Shown: positions 55,919 to 64,000 of the stretch, one piece after another
How the letters are laid out: each line of letters begins with the position of its first letter
Numbering within the stretch: position 1 is the stretch's first letter
NCBI GenBank assembly: GCA_014302835.1
Contig: CP060294.1
Span: 3,435,067 to 3,499,066 of the forward strand
Origin: Pedobacter sp. PAMC26386
GTDB lineage: Bacteria > Bacteroidota > Bacteroidia > Sphingobacteriales > Sphingobacteriaceae
Direction of reading: 5' to 3'
DNA: 64,000 nt
Position numbers and translations under genes: made by a program
The notes under the pieces: generated by a model
Told to the model about the DNA's origin: nothing
The model's database searches: none
The model's input: only the letters and a program-made list of their open reading frames with translations

Positions 55919-56314
55919 ATGAATAACAAAGAAGTTAAAAGAGTAACCGACTATGATATGCAGCAGCTCATTGGTCAGGTTTTAAGATATGGGGTTTTAA
56001 TCTCAGGACTAGTAGCCATCGTTGGAGGAATCTGGTATTTGTACCAGCAAGGATCAGGCATACCCAACTATACTGTATTTCACGGAGAAGGCGAAGGTTA
56101 TACCAGCCTAACAGGAATTATCAACGGATTAGGTAAAGGGAGCGCAACTGAAATCATACAATTAGGCGTGGTCATTCTGATTGCAACCCCCATCATAAGA
56201 ATTGTATTCTCGCTGGTTGCATTTGGTTTGGAAAGAGATAAATTGTATGTATTAATCACAATGATCGTACTTTCCATTATTCTGTTCAGCACTTTTGGCG
56301 GACTAAGTATTTAA
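55919..56314 (+). CDS. DUF1634 family membrane protein
   Basis: 131 aa with three membrane segments (GVLISGLVAIVGGIWYL, IIQLGVVILIATPIIRIVFS, VLITMIVLSIILFSTFG). DUF1634 proteins are small membrane proteins that commonly follow TauE/SafE exporters and may form a complex with them. Gap to the exporter gene is 5 nt. No motif for catalysis. Role as an accessory subunit is inferred. Confidence 0.88.
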   Translation: MNNKEVKRVTDYDMQQLIGQVLRYGVLISGLVAIVGGIWYLYQQGSGIPNYTVFHGEGEGYTSLTGIINGLGKGSATEIIQLGVVILIATPIIRIVFSLVAFGLERDKLYVLITMIVLSIILFSTFGGLSI

Positions 56315-56337
56315 GCCAGATAAACACAACAATCAAT

Positions 56338-57552
56338 TTAAATAGCTTTAACTGCCGCCTGTCTGCTTTTGTAATAAGCAAAGATACCGGTGGCAGTTAT
56401 TCCTATCAGTCCTTCGATCAGCACTGCTGGTCTAGGACCAATCAGGTGAGCTACCCATCCGATCAGTAAGCTACCAACTGGAATCAATCCCTGGTAAGCC
56501 ATAACATAATAACTGATTGCACGACCGCGCATTTCAGGAATAGAATGGGTTTGGATATAAGTATTAATTGCTGAAGACTGAGCCATCATTCCTACTCCGG
56601 ATAAGCCCATGAAAAACAAGGCAATTGGTAATTGCGGCGCATAAGCCAGGAATAATAAACTTCCTCCCATTACCGCGCCAGCAATAGTAGTCAGCTTAAT
56701 CAGAGTGCTGCTGTCTTTTAAATTGGCAAGATAAATTGCACTGATGATTGAGCCTAATCCTGCTGCACTTTCAAACCAGCTAAAGGTTTTTGCATCTCCC
56801 TGAAAGATATCTTTAGCAAAGATGGGCATCAATGTATTAAAAGGAATCACAAATAAACTGCTGATTCCGATCATCATAATCATACTGCTTAATTCTTTAT
56901 CTCCAGCTACATATCTAAATCCTTCTTCTAACTCCACCCAGATACTTTTCGTTGTTTTTGTAATAACCTGTACTGGTAAACGCATCATGAATAAACAGAT
57001 CAGTACCGGAATGTAACTCAGGAAGTTCCCCAGAAAACAAATGTCGGTACCGAAAGTACTCAGGATAATTCCAGCCACAGCCGGCCCAGCAATACGGGCA
57101 AAATTGGCCATAGAAGAGTTCAGTGCAATTGCATTCGGTAAATCATTTTTATCATTTACCATCTCTACCATCAATGATTGTCTGCAGGTTACATCAAAAG
57201 CATTGACAATCCCCTGTACCAGGCTTAATCCAATAATAAAAATGATACTATTAAATCCGAAATAGATAATCGCAGCCAATGCTCCTGCCTGGAGCATCGA
57301 TACAATTTGAGTAATCACTAAAATCCGGTAACGGTTATGTCTGTCAACCAGACTACCTGCATAAGGCGATAAAATCAACGAGGGGATTAAACTTACAAAA
57401 CCAACTACACCTAATAGAACCGCAGAGCCTGTCAGTTGATAAACCAACCAGCTAACTGCCGTCTTTTGCATCCATGTACCTATCAGGGAAATTGATTGTC
57501 CATAAAAAAAGAGTTTGAAATTACGTGATTTTAATGATCGGAAGACATTCAT
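56338..57552 (-). CDS. MFS transporter (EntS/MFS_3 type)
   Basis: 404 aa with twelve membrane segments. It starts MNVFRSLKSRNFKLFFYGQS, typical of the MFS_3/EntS-like carriers, then GTWMQKTAVSWLVYQLTGSA and SPYAGSLVDRHNRYRILVIT (loop 2-3 motif). These carriers export siderophores, drugs or peptides. The substrate is unknown. It is convergent with the DUF1634 gene (23 nt) and divergent from the LysR gene, which might regulate it. Confidence 0.92.
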   Translation of the reverse strand: MNVFRSLKSRNFKLFFYGQSISLIGTWMQKTAVSWLVYQLTGSAVLLGVVGFVSLIPSLILSPYAGSLVDRHNRYRILVITQIVSMLQAGALAAIIYFGFNSIIFIIGLSLVQGIVNAFDVTCRQSLMVEMVNDKNDLPNAIALNSSMANFARIAGPAVAGIILSTFGTDICFLGNFLSYIPVLICLFMMRLPVQVITKTTKSIWVELEEGFRYVAGDKELSSMIMMIGISSLFVIPFNTLMPIFAKDIFQGDAKTFSWFESAAGLGSIISAIYLANLKDSSTLIKLTTIAGAVMGGSLLFLAYAPQLPIALFFMGLSGVGMMAQSSAINTYIQTHSIPEMRGRAISYYVMAYQGLIPVGSLLIGWVAHLIGPRPAVLIEGLIGITATGIFAYYKSRQAAVKAI

Positions 57553-57656
57553 GAGATTATTTTATTGCTTTATCAGCCTGATACAAATTTCGGCATAAAC
57601 AATCTATTTATAAAATTGATAGTTTTAATGATATTGATTAGTTTTAACGATCGATT

Positions 57657-58529
57657 ATGGAAATCAGACAACTCAATTATTTTATCAAAGCCGCAGAACT
57701 CCTGCATTTTACGGATGCCGCAGCTGCCTGCTTTGTTACACAGTCTACTTTATCGCAGCAGATCAAACAACTGGAAGAAGACTTAGGAATGCTCTTGTTT
57801 GACCGGATGGGAAAACAGGTAAAACTGACAGAAGCCGGAAATGTTTTCCTGACTCATGCCCATCAGATTATGCTGGATATTAAAAAGTCCAGACAAGCAA
57901 TTTTTGAACTGGCTAACCTGGTTAACGGGGAATTAAGAATTGGCGTAACCTACGCATTTAGTTCGCTGTTATTACCTGCACTAACCCCGTTTTCGGAGAA
58001 ATACCCAGGTATCATGATCCATATAGAATATGGAACGGCCGGTGAGCTGGAGGCGAAACTTAAACTAGCAGATCTGGATATCATTCTGGCATTTCATGAA
58101 CAAAGAGATAGCGGTGGCTTCGAGATGCAACCCGTGTTTTCGTCCAAGATCATTATGGCAGTATCTAAGAAGAATCCATTAGCCAAACTCACAAAAATCT
58201 CCCTGAAAGAACTTGGAAAGCTGGATTTAATTTTACCAAGTAAAGGCTTTAGTTCCAGAGATCTGTTTGACGAGATCTTCAGAAAAAACAATATCGTAGC
58301 AAAAACAAGAATCGAAATGAACGATGTACATTCTCTTCTTTCGATGGTTGAAAACGGAAACTGGGCAACCATTATCAATGAAAAGGCGCTATTTACCTGG
58401 GAAAATCTGGTGGCTATACCGATATCAGATCAAAAGCTCTACAAGCAAGCTTTCATCCTATGGCAAAAGGGAGTTTACCGTAAAAAATCGGCCATGTTAT
58501 TTGTAGAAGAATTTATGAGGGTTGTATAA
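57657..58529 (+). CDS. LysR-family transcription regulator
   Basis: 290 aa. The helix-turn-helix is in MEIRQLNYFIKAAELLHFTD and STLSQQIKQLEEDLGMLLFD, followed by the periplasmic-binding-protein-like effector domain (about residues 90-290: LRIGVTYAFSSLLLPALTPF and LDIILAFHEQRDSGGF). Divergent to the MFS gene over a gap of about 100 bp, which suggests the MFS gene as target. The effector is unknown. CynR/CysL-like in overall layout, but the identity is not decided. Confidence 0.92.
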   Translation: MEIRQLNYFIKAAELLHFTDAAAACFVTQSTLSQQIKQLEEDLGMLLFDRMGKQVKLTEAGNVFLTHAHQIMLDIKKSRQAIFELANLVNGELRIGVTYAFSSLLLPALTPFSEKYPGIMIHIEYGTAGELEAKLKLADLDIILAFHEQRDSGGFEMQPVFSSKIIMAVSKKNPLAKLTKISLKELGKLDLILPSKGFSSRDLFDEIFRKNNIVAKTRIEMNDVHSLLSMVENGNWATIINEKALFTWENLVAIPISDQKLYKQAFILWQKGVYRKKSAMLFVEEFMRVV

Positions 58530-58540
58530 AATCAATCGTG

Positions 58541-58624
58541 CTATACATCACGCTATCCACCAAACCATCCTATCCACCCAGCTATGCACCTACCCCAACT
58601 ATCCATCTTGCCCAGCTATGAATC
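58541..58624. repeat. Degenerate tandem repeat, about 29-bp period
   Basis: CTATNNATC/CTATCCACC-type blocks start at 58541, 58553, 58570, 58582, 58599 and 58616. Spacings of 12 and 17 alternate, giving a 29-bp period that runs for nearly three units. The segment is non-coding and follows the LysR stop. It may be a decayed minisatellite or a binding array. Confidence 0.45.
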
Positions 58625-58641
58625 CAGCAACAGGAGGAGCT

Positions 58642-58732
58642 AAAAAAAACGAGTATGCTAATGTGAGGACATAGTGTTTTTTGGCCCTTCAGCCAAATAA
58701 TGCCGGCCGAACATAGCATACTCGTTTTTTTT
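58642..58732. terminator. Bidirectional terminator-like long hairpin with branched loop
   Basis: AAAAAAAACGAGTATGCTA (58642-58660) pairs perfectly over 19 bp with TAGCATACTCGTTTTTTTT (58714-58732). The 53-nt loop itself has hairpins ATGT-GAGG-ACAT and TTTGGC-CCTTCA-GCCAAA, so the RNA would be a branched structure. T-runs flank both sides, so it can stop both the LysR transcript and the convergent ribB transcript. It may be more than a terminator. Confidence 0.75.
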
Positions 58733-58756
58733 AAATTTCTCTGAACGCGCAGAGAA

Positions 58757-59407
58757 TTACTTTTGTGCAGACAACCTATACTGGAAGATATCTTCAATTG
58801 AAACAACCGTAGACTCATATTTATCAGCAAAAACAGAAATCTCTGCTAAGCGAGCCATTGTACCATCCTCATTCGTCAGTTCACATAATACTGCAACCGG
58901 TCTAAACCCAGCGAGCACGACTAAATCAATACTTCCTTCAGTATGACCGCGTCTGCCAAAAACCCCATCCTCATTAGCCCTTAGCGGGAAAACGTGACCT
59001 GGTCTGGAAAGATCTTCCGGTTTAGCCTGATCAGAAATTGCCGTTCTGATCGTCTGTAAACGGTCAGCAGCAGAAACCCCGGTAGTCACCCCTTCTTTAG
59101 CCTCAATAGATACCGTAAACGGCGTATGATATTTACTCGTATTCACCTGTACCATGGGCTGCAATTCTAATGAATCAACCTTATCCGGCTTTAAACACAA
59201 ACAGATAATCCCACTGCATTCTCTGATCATTAAAGCCATATCCGATACCGTCATGGTTTCAGCAGGAAAGATCAGGTCACCCTCATTCTCTCTGCTTTCG
59301 TCATCAACAACTAATACCCCTTTACCCTTTTTCAGACAGTCCAGTGCATTTTCAACTCTTTCCTTAAAATCTTTTCCGAAACGGGACAGCTCATAATGAT
59401 CTTCCAT
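58757..59407 (-). CDS. ribB: 3,4-dihydroxy-2-butanone-4-phosphate synthase
   Basis: 216 aa, the usual length for the monofunctional enzyme. [16 protein letters not shown] (acidic loop), [15 protein letters not shown] and [20 protein letters not shown] (conserved active-site region) match RibB. It makes the four-carbon precursor of the riboflavin xylene ring from ribulose-5-phosphate. Single gene by position. I see no FMN riboswitch upstream. Confidence 0.96.
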   Translation of the reverse strand: MEDHYELSRFGKDFKERVENALDCLKKGKGVLVVDDESRENEGDLIFPAETMTVSDMALMIRECSGIICLCLKPDKVDSLELQPMVQVNTSKYHTPFTVSIEAKEGVTTGVSAADRLQTIRTAISDQAKPEDLSRPGHVFPLRANEDGVFGRRGHTEGSIDLVVLAGFRPVAVLCELTNEDGTMARLAEISVFADKYESTVVSIEDIFQYRLSAQK

Positions 59408-59456
59408 ATATAATATTTAGTTTTTTTTGACGGTGCAAAGGTGACTAATTAAACTT

Positions 59457-60773
59457 TCAATTCAAATGCAAAGGAAATAAATCAACTTGCGATGACAGAC
59501 TCATACTCACAAAAAAAACAGTACCCACATTTAGCGTGCTTTCTACCCAGATCTTTCCATGCTGCATCGCAACAAATTCTTTACATAAGACCAGTCCCAG
59601 CCCAACTCCCTTTTCCTGGTTTGTTCCATAAGTACTCTCAGAGTGCAAAGAAAAAATATGATCATAATCCTGCTTCTCTATTCCAATTCCCGTATCCTGT
59701 ACAGTAATCCAGCATTCCTTTCCATGAATTTCGGACGAAACAGTGATCTTCCCACCCTGCGGCGTAAATTTAATCGCATTACTAACCAGGTTGCGGATAA
59801 TCAGCTCCATCATATCGCGATCTGCAACAATATAAGTATGATATGCAATCCGGTTAATCAAAGTCACCCCTTTTTCTTCAGCTAGACTCGTTTGTAAAAG
59901 CAAAGTAGCTTCCAGTGCCTTTGACAGATCAAGGCTGACCAGCTTAACATTTACACCTTCCATTTGCGTTTTACTCCACGAAAGCAGGTTAATAAGCATC
60001 TGACCAGTATACTTCGTCTCTTTGAGCAAACTGGAATTAATCGTTCTTTTTTCATCCTCCTCAATTTCTACCTGCATAGAGATTTCAAGAAAACTCTGGA
60101 TGGAATTTAACGGTGTCCTGAGATCATGTGCCAGAATAGAGAACAATTTATTCTTTGACTGATTTGCAATTTCCAGTTGCTCAGCCCTTTGTTCGGCAAG
60201 AAGTCTTTCCCTATTATAACTCTTAATAATGCTGGTCAAAATAAAATAAACAATAATTAAGGTAAAAAAATAGACATACCCGAGGTCTATATGTCTGCTG
60301 AGATTATCCCTGTAGTTGAGCGGGACAAGTGCAGGGTAATAATATTGGAAAGCAATAAGACTTAAAGCCACAATGATATTGACAGTCATCCAGGAAAAAC
60401 GCTGTACGCTAGGCACAATGCTAATCACCAAAAAGAAAAAAAGCAGGTAAACGACCAGTCCTGGGCCATTAATACCAGAATTATTTAGAAAAAAAGCAAC
60501 AAACAACAGATTACCCAATACACAGAAAATGGTAATGGCAAGATTTAGCTTGTATTTGAATTTCGATAAGTAATAAACAAAACAAACCGCACATACCGCA
60601 GGCACCAGCAGCATTGACAAAGTATACAAGCCAATCAGATAATTAAACACAATACTGCAAGTAAAAAGCAAAGCAGTAAAAATACAGGCTGTATGAAATA
60701 TAATTGCTTCCAGTTTATGGGTAGCAGGGCTTCCCATAAGTTTTGTCCAGAAATGCAGTGTATCTTGTTTCAT
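59457..60773 (-). CDS. Membrane-bound sensor histidine kinase
   Basis: Start at 60773 (MKQDTLHFWTKL), 438 aa. About six N-terminal membrane segments (residues 30-200) form the sensor. The cytoplasmic kinase has the H-box SILAHDLRTPLNSIQSF, N-box RNLVSNAIKFTPQGG, G1 VQDTGIGIEKQD and G2 GVGLGLVLCKEF. No response regulator is next to it. It is divergent from ccoI over a 157-bp gap that contains a Crp/Fnr-type dyad, so a link to oxygen or redox control is possible but only inferred. Confidence 0.92.
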   Translation of the reverse strand: MKQDTLHFWTKLMGSPATHKLEAIIFHTACIFTALLFTCSIVFNYLIGLYTLSMLLVPAVCAVCFVYYLSKFKYKLNLAITIFCVLGNLLFVAFFLNNSGINGPGLVVYLLFFFLVISIVPSVQRFSWMTVNIIVALSLIAFQYYYPALVPLNYRDNLSRHIDLGYVYFFTLIIVYFILTSIIKSYNRERLLAEQRAEQLEIANQSKNKLFSILAHDLRTPLNSIQSFLEISMQVEIEEDEKRTINSSLLKETKYTGQMLINLLSWSKTQMEGVNVKLVSLDLSKALEATLLLQTSLAEEKGVTLINRIAYHTYIVADRDMMELIIRNLVSNAIKFTPQGGKITVSSEIHGKECWITVQDTGIGIEKQDYDHIFSLHSESTYGTNQEKGVGLGLVLCKEFVAMQHGKIWVESTLNVGTVFFVSMSLSSQVDLFPLHLN

Positions 60774-60842
60774 TTTACAATCAACGCCCGTAATGAGCAA
60801 TAGTTTTTAATTTCACGAAATAAAACATAAAGTTATGGAAAT

Positions 60843-60864
60843 AAAAGTGACTTACGTCACTTTT
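60843..60864. promoter_or_regulatory. Crp/Fnr-type dyad between the histidine kinase and ccoI genes
   Basis: AAAAGTGAC and GTCACTTTT are perfect 9-bp arms around TTAC. The GTGAC-N4-GTCAC core resembles sites of the Crp/Fnr superfamily (Fnr consensus TTGAT-N4-ATCAA). It lies 66 nt before the ccoI start, where an activator of cbb3 genes would be expected. A regulator of the divergent kinase is also possible. Confidence 0.55.
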
Positions 60865-60929
60865 TAAGGTTTCTCGCATCATTTTAAAATTGAGATTATG
60901 CTCCCATTTTTGGAGGAAAGAATTTCAGC

Positions 60930-63320
60930 ATGAAAGAAACAAATAGCTTAACAGTTGAGACACATTGTTTTCACTGCGGAGACGATCTTCCTGAGCCCCC
61001 TTACCCAGCCGACGATAAACAATTTTGTTGCCTGGGTTGTCAAGGCGTTTATCAGATTCTTTCCAGTCACAACCTTTCTAGTTATTATCTGTATAACGAT
61101 GTACCCGGTGTTTCTCAGCAGAAAAAAGCACCGCACTTTAATTATCTCGATGAACCAGGCATAGCCGCCGAACTGGTCGATTATACAGATGCCAGGATCA
61201 CAGTGATTTCCCTTTTCATTCCGGTGATTCATTGCAGCTCTTGTATCTGGCTACTGGAAAATCTGCATAAAATCAATCCTGCAATTGCACAGTCACGTGT
61301 CGATTTCCTTAAAAAGCAGGTCACTATTACTTTCAAAAATCAGCAGATATCCTTGCGTCAGGTCGTGGAAATGTTAAGTATGATTGGCTATGAGCCGTTA
61401 ATCAGCTTACAGGATATGATCAAAAAACAAAGATCTGATCATTCTGAACGCAACCTCTTAACCAAAATTGCGGTGGCCGGTTTCTGTTTTGGAAACGTCA
61501 TGCTTTTAAGTTTTCCGGATTATTTCGGACTGAATAGCTTTGAACAGAACTTTAAAAACTTCTTTGGATGGATTAATCTTGCATTCGCAATACCTGTACT
61601 GTTATACAGTGCCAGAGATTATTTTATCTCTGCCTGGACAAATCTTAAAAATGGGGTACTGAATCTTGATTTCCCACTCGCACTGGGTATTGCAGTTATG
61701 TTTATCCGTTCTGCTTATGAGATTATTACGCAGACCGGGGCTGGCTTTGTCGATACTTTATGTTCCCTTGTATTTTTTCTGCTGATTGGTAAATGGATGC
61801 AAAAAAGGACCTACCATTACCTGTCCTTTGAACGCGATTTCCGTTCCTATTTCCCTGTAGCTGTAACACAGTTAAAAGATGGACAAGAAAAACCAATTCC
61901 ACTGAATGAGCTCAAAACTGGAGACCGTATTTTAATTCGCGGCAACGAAATTATTCCTGCTGATGCCATTTTACTTAAAGGAGAAGCTGAACTTGATTTT
62001 AGTTTTGTAACCGGCGAATCTTTACCTTTGGCTAAGGTTTTGGGGGAGATCGTTTATGCTGGTGGAAGACAGTTAAGGGGAGCGATTGAACTCGAAGTAG
62101 TCAAACCTGTTTCTCAAAGTTATCTGACCAAATTATGGAATAACGAAGCATTTTCGGGACAAAAAGATCCGATTAAAACTTTCAGCGATACTGCCAGCCG
62201 GTATTTCAGTATTGTGCTGGTGGCTATCGCACTTGCAGCTGGTCTGTACTGGATCAATACCGATGTCAACAAAGCCATTGCCGCATTTACAGCAGTGCTG
62301 ATCATAGCCTGCCCTTGTGCACTGGCCTTAAGTTCTCCATTTACTTTAGCAGCGGTACTCAGCATTTTCGATCAAAATAAATTCTATTTAAAAAATACCG
62401 CTGTCATCGAAGAACTTGCCCGGATTGATACCATCGTTTTTGATAAAACAGGAACGATTACTAATCCACAGGCTACAGGCTTCGATTTTAGCGGCACATT
62501 GGATCAACACCAAAAACAACTCGTTAGTGATCTGGCTAGAAATTCAGGCCACCCATTAAGCAGAGAACTGGTTAAATGGTTAGCAGTTAATCCTTATTTC
62601 CCAGTAGAACACTATATGGAAAAGGTAGGCCGGGGAATTAGTGGCCGCCTAGACGGACATGATGTAAAACTGGGAAGTGCTGCTTACCTTGGTTTAAAAA
62701 CACAAGACAAGGGTAGTGTCGTTCATATCTTAATTGAAGGCCACTATTCTGGCTATTTCCGATCTTCGCAACGCTGGAGAGACGGCTTCAAACAACTCGC
62801 TTTAAAATTAGGTCAAAAGGCCGATCTCCATTTGTTATCAGGGGATCAGGACCATGACCGGAAAACCCTGACCCCATTTTTCCCAAGAATGCAGCAATTA
62901 CACTTCCAGCAAAGCCCCCAGCAGAAACTGGACTACATTCTTCGATTACAGGAAACCGGGGCTAAGGTGATGATGCTTGGCGACGGCTTAAATGATGCAG
63001 GTGCTTTAAAACAAAGCAACCTTGGGATTGCAGTCACAGACGACATCAATAATTTCTCTCCTGGTTGCGATGCTATCCTGGATGGTGCTGCTTTCAAAAA
63101 AATACCACAGTTTATCCAACAGGCAAAAGATGCTGTAAAAGTGATCCATATGAGCTTTGCCATCTCCCTGCTCTATAATGTGGTGGGTCTATTCTTTGCT
63201 GTACAGGGCTTACTTTCACCCTTAATGGCCGCCATATTGATGCCCGTGAGTACAATCACCATTATTTTATTCACCAGTTTAACCGCCCGGTTTTACGCTC
63301 GTAAAAACAAGTTATTATGA
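60930..63320 (+). CDS. ccoI: Copper-transporting P-type ATPase for cbb3 oxidase assembly
   Basis: 796 aa. The N-terminal metal-binding region (CFHCGDDLPEPPYPADDKQF, CCLGCQGVYQIL and CSSCIWLLENLHK) is followed by about eight membrane segments. IACPCALALSSPF holds the CPC metal-binding motif, DKTGTITNP the phosphorylated Asp, and GDGLNDAGALKQSNLGIAV the hinge. The N-terminus and the downstream ccoS and ccoN genes identify it as CcoI/FixI, which exports copper for the cbb3 heme-copper oxidase. It overlaps ccoS by 4 nt. Confidence 0.95.
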   Translation: MKETNSLTVETHCFHCGDDLPEPPYPADDKQFCCLGCQGVYQILSSHNLSSYYLYNDVPGVSQQKKAPHFNYLDEPGIAAELVDYTDARITVISLFIPVIHCSSCIWLLENLHKINPAIAQSRVDFLKKQVTITFKNQQISLRQVVEMLSMIGYEPLISLQDMIKKQRSDHSERNLLTKIAVAGFCFGNVMLLSFPDYFGLNSFEQNFKNFFGWINLAFAIPVLLYSARDYFISAWTNLKNGVLNLDFPLALGIAVMFIRSAYEIITQTGAGFVDTLCSLVFFLLIGKWMQKRTYHYLSFERDFRSYFPVAVTQLKDGQEKPIPLNELKTGDRILIRGNEIIPADAILLKGEAELDFSFVTGESLPLAKVLGEIVYAGGRQLRGAIELEVVKPVSQSYLTKLWNNEAFSGQKDPIKTFSDTASRYFSIVLVAIALAAGLYWINTDVNKAIAAFTAVLIIACPCALALSSPFTLAAVLSIFDQNKFYLKNTAVIEELARIDTIVFDKTGTITNPQATGFDFSGTLDQHQKQLVSDLARNSGHPLSRELVKWLAVNPYFPVEHYMEKVGRGISGRLDGHDVKLGSAAYLGLKTQDKGSVVHILIEGHYSGYFRSSQRWRDGFKQLALKLGQKADLHLLSGDQDHDRKTLTPFFPRMQQLHFQQSPQQKLDYILRLQETGAKVMMLGDGLNDAGALKQSNLGIAVTDDINNFSPGCDAILDGAAFKKIPQFIQQAKDAVKVIHMSFAISLLYNVVGLFFAVQGLLSPLMAAILMPVSTITIILFTSLTARFYARKNKLL

Positions 63321-63511
63321 ATATGATCTTCCTGCTGATAGGCTTCAGTATTCTATTAGCTCTTTTGTTTCTACTCGCTTTTTTCTGGGCCAGTAAATCT
63401 GGTCAGCATGATGATCTCTATACACCTGGTGTGAGGATCCTTTTTGAAGAAGAAAAGCCTTCGGAAACCAGGATTGAACAAAAAAGTGATGAAGATCACC
63501 CCTTTACATAA
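63317..63511 (+). CDS. ccoS: cbb3 oxidase assembly protein CcoS
   Basis: 64 aa with one N-terminal membrane segment (MNMIFLLIGFSILLALLFLL) and the CcoS motif FFWASKSGQHDDLYTPGVRI, then an acidic tail. Small CcoS proteins help insert heme and copper into CcoN. The ATGA overlap with ccoI indicates translational coupling. ccoN starts 66 nt later. Confidence 0.93.
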   Translation: MNMIFLLIGFSILLALLFLLAFFWASKSGQHDDLYTPGVRILFEEEKPSETRIEQKSDEDHPFT

Positions 63512-63577
63512 CTCCTGTCACTCCCCGGAATATCAAACAGGGCTAATTTTACCCCCATAAACCACAAAGTTTTTCTC

Positions 63578-64000
63578 ATGACTGAAAAATTCCATTACGA
63601 CAACAAAATCGTCAGAAACTTCGCATTGGCCACCATCGTATGGGGCATAGTAGGCATGACAATTGGACTTTTGATTGCCATGCAGCTCTTTAAGCCTGCC
63701 ATGAATCTAGGTTCTCAATACACAACTTTCGGCCGTATCCGGCCATTACACACCAATGCGGTAATTTTTGCATTTGTTGGTAATGCTATTTTTATGGGTG
63801 TTTATTATTCTTTACAGCGGCTTCTTAAAGCAAGGATGTATAGTGATATCTTAAGTAAGATCCATTTCTGGGGTTGGCAGTTGATTATTGTTGCCACTGT
63901 CATTACTCTTCCTTTAGGAATGACCAGCTCCCATGAATATGCAGAGATGGAATGGCCGATAGATATCGCGATTACAGTGATCTGGGTCGTATTTGGTTAC
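63578..64000 (+). CDS. ccoN: cbb3-type cytochrome c oxidase subunit I, N-terminal part (cut by window edge)
   Basis: 141 codons visible, open to the right edge. It starts MTEKFHYDNKIVRNFALATI and shows four membrane segments, with FGRIRPLHTNAVIFAFVGNA holding the low-spin heme His (LHTNAVIF), then LPLGMTSSHEYAEMEWPID with the conserved EYAE motif. This is the catalytic subunit of the high-affinity cbb3 oxidase. Some Bacteroidota have a ccoN-ccoO fusion; the cut prevents a decision. Confidence 0.95.
   Translation, partial: MTEKFHYDNKIVRNFALATIVWGIVGMTIGLLIAMQLFKPAMNLGSQYTTFGRIRPLHTNAVIFAFVGNAIFMGVYYSLQRLLKARMYSDILSKIHFWGWQLIIVATVITLPLGMTSSHEYAEMEWPIDIAITVIWVVFGY

Noticed and set aside
58582..58830. 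82-codon minus-strand frame across the hairpin and repeats
   Set aside because: It overlaps the terminator and the end of ribB; composition reflects the repeats.

Overview
The window comes from a low-GC Bacteroidota genome, most likely family Sphingobacteriaceae and close to Pedobacter. This rests on the SusC/SusD pair, the ECF sigma/FecR/STN-TonB receptor/DUF4249 cluster, the DUF6266, DUF4369-TlpA and DUF3050 proteins, a small GAKKLGGG membrane protein, TAnnTTTG-type -7 promoter boxes and weak Shine-Dalgarno signals. I see no rRNA, tRNA, CRISPR array, prophage or insertion sequence. It reads as a normal chromosomal segment.

Layout. 0-9 kb: an S9 peptidase with a translationally coupled MFS exporter (cut by the left edge), secreted thioredoxin-fold proteins, a Nudix hydrolase, two SDR enzymes and a DUF6266 protein. 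8.8-9.5 kb is a gene-free stretch holding a large palindrome built of 11-bp units, then a G-poor region with a cluster of DnaA-box-like 9-mers. 10.2-16 kb: a 2-oxoglutarate dioxygenase behind a structured leader that encodes a cysteine-ending peptide, then a convergent SusC/SusD pair. 16-22 kb: small exported proteins, a DUF480 protein, a prephenate dehydrogenase of the fungal Tyr1 type and a GAF histidine kinase. 22.3-29.8 kb: seven co-directional genes (methyltransferase, glycosyltransferase, CHRD-like lipoprotein, ECF sigma, FecR, TonB receptor, DUF4249 lipoprotein). 29.8-39 kb: thioredoxin, DinB, an MFS carrier, a DNA-deoxyinosine glycosylase, a CvfB-like S1 protein, a metallophosphatase whose start is separated from its frame by an A10 tract, a GNAT enzyme, DUF3050 and a VirJ-like hydrolase. 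38-43.5 kb: NDH-2 and cytochrome bd oxidase, with a HAD phosphatase and DUF763 closely following cydAB. 43.7-48.4 kb: GH27 alpha-galactosidase and an MGH1-like glycosidase. 48.5-54.3 kb: a thiamin operon (thiS-thiC-thiE-like-thiE-thiG-thiH) under a TPP riboswitch. 54.4-60.8 kb: a GntR/TauE-SafE/DUF1634 operon with twin operators, an MFS carrier, a LysR regulator, RibB and a histidine kinase. 60.9 kb to the end: the start of a cbb3 oxidase locus (ccoI, ccoS, ccoN).

How the genes work together: NDH-2 plus cytochrome bd, and the cbb3 locus, give high-affinity respiration for low oxygen. The thiamin operon makes the thiazole and pyrimidine halves and joins them under TPP feedback. The SusCD and FecIR-type clusters are outer-membrane uptake systems. 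The least explained signals are non-coding: the cysteine-peptide leader at 10.3 kb, a 72-73-nt element found at the 3' ends of two unrelated genes (3.9 and 30.1 kb), the palindrome and DnaA-box region at 9.0-9.4 kb, and the A10 tract at 33.6 kb.
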